Of a DNA stretch of 64,000 nucleotides, positions 60,089-64,000 are shown one piece after another; positions within the stretch are counted from its first letter, which is position 1; every line of letters starts with the position of its first letter. The stretch is taken from positions 1 to 64,000 of the forward strand of contig NZ_VLLB01000004.1 of the NCBI RefSeq assembly GCF_007830455.1, in the 5' to 3' direction. The position numbers and the translations under genes are program-made. Source of the DNA: Pseudoduganella lurida. GTDB lineage: Bacteria > Pseudomonadota > Gammaproteobacteria > Burkholderiales > Burkholderiaceae_D. The notes below the pieces were generated by a model. That model was not told where the DNA came from and did not search any database. It saw only the letters and a program-made list of their open reading frames with translations.

Positions 60089-61096
60089 TCAGCGCCGATA
60101 GGGCGCGGCGAGCGGGTCGCCGATGAAGACGCCTTGCGCGGGCCAGGCAACGCTGCGCCAGTAGGCCTCGATGGCCGTGGCACCGCCCAGGTAGTGGCGC
60201 AGCAGCACGGACGGATTGGGGAATTTCTGCCAGAAATTGCAGGGTTCGCTGACGGTGCCATAGCTGGCCGTCGCGCCCGCCTCCAGCCAGCGCAGGCTGC
60301 TCATCTGCCCTTCCCCCAGCAGGTCGCCGCCGAACGACGTCAGGTGGTCGGCCAGCGCGCCGGGCAGGAAACCCAGCGTCTCGAGCTTGTCGACGCGCGC
60401 CTTGCCGGTCTGGTAGATCATGATGTCGCGCTTGCCTTCGATGGCCTCCTCGCGCAGCGTGTGGATCGCCAGCTTGCGCTGCGGTACTGCGCCGCTGGCC
60501 GGAAAGAACTGCGCCCGGCTGTTGCGCGCGTTCTCGCTCGTGACGAGATAGTAGGCTCCGGCGGCCGGCACGCGGAAGCCGCTCGACTTGCCGCGGTCGA
60601 CCAGTGCCTTGCCCGCCTCCACCGACTCGGTCGGCAGCAGCATGGCCAGCCGCATGCCCGGCTGTGCCTGTGCTGGCGCCATGCTGCCGTTGAAGTAGGC
60701 GCTCGGTTTTCCGGCCGCGCACGTCTTGACGCATTGGTCCGGGTCGAAGCCCAGGGCCAGCGCTGCCGTGATGCCGTTGCATTCCACCGCATAGGGCGCC
60801 GTCCATACCATCAGCACGGCCTGCACGTCAGCGCCCAGTTTGCTGTCGATATCCGCCTTCAGCTTCGCGAACTGTTCCGCGGTCAGCTTGCGCGGCCTGT
60901 TCGGAATGCGCACGTGCACGATGTTCGCCTCGGGGATGCCGTGCGCCGTGCGGTAGTACTCGCCCAGCTCGACGCTGTTCGGCTCGTCGTCATTGACCAC
61001 CAATCCAAGCTGGGCCGGCTGCAGTGCAGGCGCCGCATGGCTGGCGCTGCCCGCCAGCAGGACGGACAGGAAAATCAGGGCGTGGGCGAAGCGCAA
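60089..61096 (-). CDS. TIGR03790 family secreted protein
   Basis: 335 residues with a signal peptide (about 1-21). The start of the mature part (LGLVVNDDEPNSVELGEYYRTAHGIP) and later LMVWTAPYAVECNGITAALALG, and ATASYGTVSEPCNFWQKFPNPSVLLRHYLGGATAIEAYW match TIGR03790, a family of unknown function found only in species with exosortase. It lies directly upstream of the nuclease gene on the same strand, after a 130-base gap. Confidence 0.85.
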   Translation of the reverse strand: MRFAHALIFLSVLLAGSASHAAPALQPAQLGLVVNDDEPNSVELGEYYRTAHGIPEANIVHVRIPNRPRKLTAEQFAKLKADIDSKLGADVQAVLMVWTAPYAVECNGITAALALGFDPDQCVKTCAAGKPSAYFNGSMAPAQAQPGMRLAMLLPTESVEAGKALVDRGKSSGFRVPAAGAYYLVTSENARNSRAQFFPASGAVPQRKLAIHTLREEAIEGKRDIMIYQTGKARVDKLETLGFLPGALADHLTSFGGDLLGEGQMSSLRWLEAGATASYGTVSEPCNFWQKFPNPSVLLRHYLGGATAIEAYWRSVAWPAQGVFIGDPLAAPYRR

Positions 61097-61123
61097 GATG
61101 GGCAGTCTCCTGGAGCGTGGACG

Positions 61124-61151
61124 AAAAAAACGGAAGCCGAGGCTTCCGTTT
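61124..61151 (-). terminator. terminator after the PEP-CTERM pair
   Basis: AAACGGAAGCC / GGCTTCCGTTT hairpin with a 2-base centre and seven T residues on the minus strand. It ends the 62266-61177 pair and separates it from the TIGR03790 gene. Confidence 0.85.
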
Positions 61152-61176
61152 CGATTATAGCGTGCGTCCGCTCAAG

Positions 61177-61725
61177 TCATGCGCGGCGGCGGCGCAGGGC
61201 CAAGCCCAGGACGCTCAGGCCACCCAGCATCAGCGCCAGCGAGCCCGGCTCCGGCACGGCCGACACGGTCAGCGTGCCACTGTAGCTGGCGCTGGCCGCG
61301 GTGGCGTAGCCGTTCACTTCCAGGAAGTAGCTGCCGCCCGACAGCGCGCTCGTGCCATCGAACACCCAGGACTGGTCCGCCGGGTTGTCCAGCGTGCCTG
61401 CCAGTACGAGGTCGCCATCGGCTTCACGCAGGTTGAAGCCGGTGATCACCAGGCCGGTGCCGTTGCGGTACTTTACCGAAGTCATCTGGCCCGCAGCCGT
61501 CGCGGCGCTGTCGAGGACGAACGCATAGTGGTCCGAAAAGACGTTCTTGCCCGCGCCGAGTGCTGCCGCGCTGGTGCTGAAGGTGCGGTAGAAATCGAAC
61601 GAGCCTGCGTCGTCCAGCGTCTGCGACACATCGAAGGTGCTGCTCTGGTTGACGATCGGTGCCGCCAGGGCGTTGCCACCGATGGCCAGTGCCGCCACCA
61701 GGCACAGTTGGAGAATTTTTTTCAT
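61177..61725 (-). CDS. FxDxF-type PEP-CTERM protein A
   Basis: 182 residues: a signal peptide (1-21), an FxDxF-like motif (AGSFDFYRTF), a beta-rich region (NVFSDHYAFVLDSAATA; SGGSYFLEVNGYA), then VPEPGSLALMLGGLSVLGLALRRRRA as sorting signal. It is the second gene of a two-gene operon with the next PEP-CTERM gene, 16 bases after its stop. It is alignable to that neighbour, so the pair arose by duplication. Confidence 0.88.
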   Translation of the reverse strand: MKKILQLCLVAALAIGGNALAAPIVNQSSTFDVSQTLDDAGSFDFYRTFSTSAAALGAGKNVFSDHYAFVLDSAATAAGQMTSVKYRNGTGLVITGFNLREADGDLVLAGTLDNPADQSWVFDGTSALSGGSYFLEVNGYATAASASYSGTLTVSAVPEPGSLALMLGGLSVLGLALRRRRA

Positions 61726-61741
61726 GGTCGGGTCCGTTCGA

Positions 61742-62266
61742 TTATTGACGCTGGCGGCGCGCGGCCGCGCCGAGGATGGCCATGCCACCCAGCAGCATGG
61801 CGTAGGTGGTCGGCTCCGGCACCGGCAGTGCCGCGACTTCGAACACGCCATTGCCGGCAAACGAGGCGCCGGACTTCAGGATCGTGCCGGATGCCAGGAA
61901 GTAGTAGCTGCCGGCGCCCAGCGAGTCCAGCGTAAGCGTGTATTTCTCTACGCCGCGGCTGACGGACTGGGTGCCGCCCAGCAGCAGGCCCCCGTTCAGT
62001 GCGTTGTACAGGCCGAAGCCCGTCAGGTCCACGCTGTTCGACGTGATGTTCGCGTCCAGGTAGGTATCGCTGGCCAGCGTAAAGTTGTAGCGGTTCGAGA
62101 AGAAGTCGCCGACGCTGGCAGTGCGGAACGTGGTGCCCAGGCTGAAAGACAGGTCTTCCGTCTGGACAGCGGCGACCGTCTTGGCTGGGGCGCTGATGTC
62201 ATGCGCTGCATAGACTGCCGGCGCAGCCAACAGCAGCGCCGCGGTGATGAGTGAGGCAAGTTTCAT
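61742..62266 (-). CDS. FxDxF-type PEP-CTERM protein B
   Basis: 174 residues: a signal peptide (1-20, ITAALLLAAPAVYA), the segment VGDFFSNRYNFTLASDTYLDANI, SLGAGSYYFLASGTI, and the sorting signal VPEPTTYAMLLGGMAILGAAARRQRQ. It shares segment order with the neighbouring gene. First of the two-gene unit behind a good promoter. Confidence 0.88.
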   Translation of the reverse strand: MKLASLITAALLLAAPAVYAAHDISAPAKTVAAVQTEDLSFSLGTTFRTASVGDFFSNRYNFTLASDTYLDANITSNSVDLTGFGLYNALNGGLLLGGTQSVSRGVEKYTLTLDSLGAGSYYFLASGTILKSGASFAGNGVFEVAALPVPEPTTYAMLLGGMAILGAAARRQRQ

Positions 62267-62328
62267 GGATACTCCTGCTGTGGACTGGGTCGGGCGACAC
62301 GGTATGGGCAGCCTCGACAAGTTCGAGG

Positions 62329-62357
62329 ACTATATCATTTCACAATAAAAATTGCAA
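62329..62357 (-). promoter_or_regulatory. promoter of the PEP-CTERM pair
   Basis: Minus-strand TTGCAA (62352-62357), 17-base spacer, TATAGT (62329-62334), about 60 bases before the first ATG. Confidence 0.65.
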
Positions 62358-62366
62358 AATGACAAT

Positions 62367-62404
62367 AAAAAATTGCCGCACAGCACCGGAAGTGTTGTAC
62401 GGCA
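62367..62404 (-). terminator. manC terminator
   Basis: Imperfect hairpin (GCCG-ACA-CAC paired with GTG-TGT-CGGC with small bulges) followed on the minus strand by AATTTTTT, 36 bases after the manC stop. Confidence 0.7.
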
Positions 62405-62439
62405 GCCATACCTCCAGTCAAGCAGGAATGCGCGACCGG

Positions 62440-63858
62440 TCAGGTACGCTGATAGACGTCCTCGAAGCGGACGATGTCGTCCTCTCCCAGGTAGCTACCG
62501 GACTGCACCTCGATCAGGTGCAGCGGCAGTTTGCCCGGGTTTTCCAGGCGGTGGTTCATGCCGATCGGAATGTAGGTGGACTCGTTTTCCGTCAGCAGGC
62601 TGACCTTGTCGCCGCAGGTGACCTTGGCAGTGCCCGATACGACGATCCAGTGCTCGGCGCGGTGGTGGTGCATCTGCAGCGACAGTTTGCCGCCCGGGTT
62701 CACCGTGATGCGCTTGACCTGGAAGCGATCGCCGATGTCGATGCCTTCGTAGCACCCCCACGGGCGGTACACGCGCGTGTGGTGGATGTGTTCGGTACGA
62801 TCCTGCAGCTTCAGGTGTTCGACCACCTGCTTGACGCGCTGCACCTGGTCCTTGTGGACCACCAGCACGGCGTCATTCGTTTCCACGACCACCACGTTCT
62901 CGACGCCGACCACGGCCACGCAGCGGCTTTCGGCGCGCACCAGCGAATTCTTCACGCCGTCTAGGTAGACGTCGCCGCGGCACACGTTGCCGTTCTCGTT
63001 CTGCTCCTGCACTTCCCACAGGGCGGACCAGGAACCGACATCGTTCCAGCCGATCGAGGCCGGCACCACGACCGCGTGGCGGGTGTGCTCCATCACGGCG
63101 TAGTCGATCGAATCGGAGGGGCTGGCACCGAACGCCGCTTCTTCCAGGCGCAGGAAGTCCAGATCGCGGTAGCCCTTGGCGACGGCCGCCGCGCTGGCGC
63201 TGGCGATCGCCGGCTGGAACTCGGCCAGCTCTTTCAGGTAAGCATCGGCGCGGAACAGGAACATGCCGCTGTTCCAGTAGTAATTGCCGGCGGCGACGAA
63301 GCCTTCTGCCGTGGCACGGTCCGGCTTTTCGACGAAGCGGTCGACCTTGAAGCAGTTCTCGCCCACCGGCAGCGGCTCGCCGCTGCGGATATAGCCATAG
63401 CCCGTTTCCGGCGCCGTCGGCACGATGCCGAACGTGGCCAGGGAGCCATGTTCGACAAGCGTCGAGGCGCGCAGGATCGCCTGGTAGAACGCATCGACGT
63501 CGCTGATCACATGGTCCGCCGGCAGCACCAGCATCACGGCGTCTGCATCCAGTCCTTTGAGGAACTCGGCGGCGGCCGCCACGGCAGGTGCCGTATTGCG
63601 GCCTTCCGGCTCCAGCAGGATGCCGAGCGGCTTGACCTTGATTTCGCGCAGCTGTTCGGCCACGAGGAACCGGTGCTCGTTACCGCACACGATCAGCGGC
63701 GCCATGATGTCGGCGCGGCCATTCAGGCGCTGCGCGGTTTCCTGCAGCATCGTTTGATCCGAGACCACCGGCAGCAACTGCTTCGGCAGCGCCGCACGTG
63801 ACAAGGGCCACAGTCGGGTGCCGGCGCCGCCGGACAGGATAACGGGGTATATCTTCAT
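62440..63858 (-). CDS. manC: mannose-1-phosphate guanylyltransferase / mannose-6-phosphate isomerase
   Basis: 472-residue bifunctional type II enzyme (ManC/AlgA/CpsB). The N-terminal nucleotidyltransferase has GGAGTRLWPLSR (10-21), FVEKPD and NYYWNSGMF. The C-terminal cupin (about 350-470) is the isomerase, with GDRFQVKRITVNPGGKLS and MHHHRAEHWIVVSGTA. It makes GDP-mannose for exopolysaccharide or LPS. The ATG overlaps the preceding stop by 4 bases, so it belongs to a longer operon that begins outside the window. Confidence 0.94.
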   Translation of the reverse strand: MKIYPVILSGGAGTRLWPLSRAALPKQLLPVVSDQTMLQETAQRLNGRADIMAPLIVCGNEHRFLVAEQLREIKVKPLGILLEPEGRNTAPAVAAAAEFLKGLDADAVMLVLPADHVISDVDAFYQAILRASTLVEHGSLATFGIVPTAPETGYGYIRSGEPLPVGENCFKVDRFVEKPDRATAEGFVAAGNYYWNSGMFLFRADAYLKELAEFQPAIASASAAAVAKGYRDLDFLRLEEAAFGASPSDSIDYAVMEHTRHAVVVPASIGWNDVGSWSALWEVQEQNENGNVCRGDVYLDGVKNSLVRAESRCVAVVGVENVVVVETNDAVLVVHKDQVQRVKQVVEHLKLQDRTEHIHHTRVYRPWGCYEGIDIGDRFQVKRITVNPGGKLSLQMHHHRAEHWIVVSGTAKVTCGDKVSLLTENESTYIPIGMNHRLENPGKLPLHLIEVQSGSYLGEDDIVRFEDVYQRT

Positions 63859-64000
63859 GCTTTTATCTGTTCCAATTGATTAGTGTCTGTTTCCGGCTCA
63901 CGGCGGCCGCCGGCGCGGCGATCGCGTGCATTGGACCACTCGCCGGATTCGTACTCCGAAATATGCTTCATTTCACCGGCGCGGTCGACACTATAATCTT
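63855..64000 (-). CDS. 3' end of a gene cut by the window edge
   Basis: An open frame runs from the right edge to a TGA that overlaps the manC ATG (ATGA). The visible 48 residues include DYSVDRAGEMKHISEYE and a charged, probably disordered end (DRRAGGRREPETDTNQLEQIKA). The coupling to manC supports a real gene. A short frame from the internal ATG (36 residues) is the alternative. No family can be named. Confidence 0.5.
   Translation of the reverse strand, partial: DYSVDRAGEMKHISEYESGEWSNARDRRAGGRREPETDTNQLEQIKA

Overview
The window looks like chromosome of a high-GC betaproteobacterium of the Oxalobacteraceae (Massilia / Duganella / Pseudoduganella type). The basis is inference from gene content and arrangement: an rRNA leader typical of that family at the left edge, a methylcitrate cluster of prpB-prpC-acnD-prpF with divergent prpR, an APS-reductase type cys operon, divergent rpsT/murJ, and a set of PEP-CTERM (exosortase-sorted) proteins next to an exopolysaccharide-type gene. 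No similarity search was possible.

Layout. 1-540: promoter and leader of an rRNA operon that runs leftward out of the window; the 16S gene starts at or just beyond base 1. 555-3931: a LytS/LytTR-type two-component pair, an orphan NarX-type kinase and a small coiled-coil membrane protein. 4009-12981: porin, methyltransferase, CysB-like regulator and the divergent assimilatory sulfate operon (cysI, DUF934, cysH, cysD, cysN, cobA) with a well-placed T-N11-A LysR box. 13071-19403: a DUF6328 membrane protein, a tandem pair of uncharacterised paralogues, a small CbiX-type chelatase, lptG-lptF and pepA. 19595-25224: a lipoprotein, a small unknown gene, xthA and a large PAS/GGDEF/EAL protein. 25379-32985: the propionate (2-methylcitrate) cluster under a near-perfect sigma-54 promoter. 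33087-43588: hydrolase, second LytS/LytTR pair, clpA/clpS, cold-shock gene, icd, rluE, rpsT and murJ.

43675-64000 is the accessory, surface-oriented part. Five PEP-CTERM proteins (two of them a tandem duplication with their own promoters and terminators), a TIGR03790 protein, a secreted ExeM/NucH-type nuclease, an EpsA-like LuxR regulator and a bifunctional mannose-1-phosphate guanylyltransferase surround an 11-gene, tightly overlapping operon. That operon encodes a type II secretion / type IV pilus hybrid: GspG, GspF, GspE, PilM-, PilN- and PilO-like subunits, a GspC/PilP-like protein, a lipoprotein secretin and three more pseudopilins, one without the usual Glu+5. Upstream of it sits an OmpR-type response regulator whose receiver domain has Glu instead of the phosphoacceptor Asp and has also lost the switch Thr and one acidic-pocket residue. 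This combination is the most unusual system in the window.

Several genes (prpR, murJ, rluE, lptF) have a -10 hexamer only 6-8 bases before the start codon and no Shine-Dalgarno sequence, which suggests leaderless transcripts.
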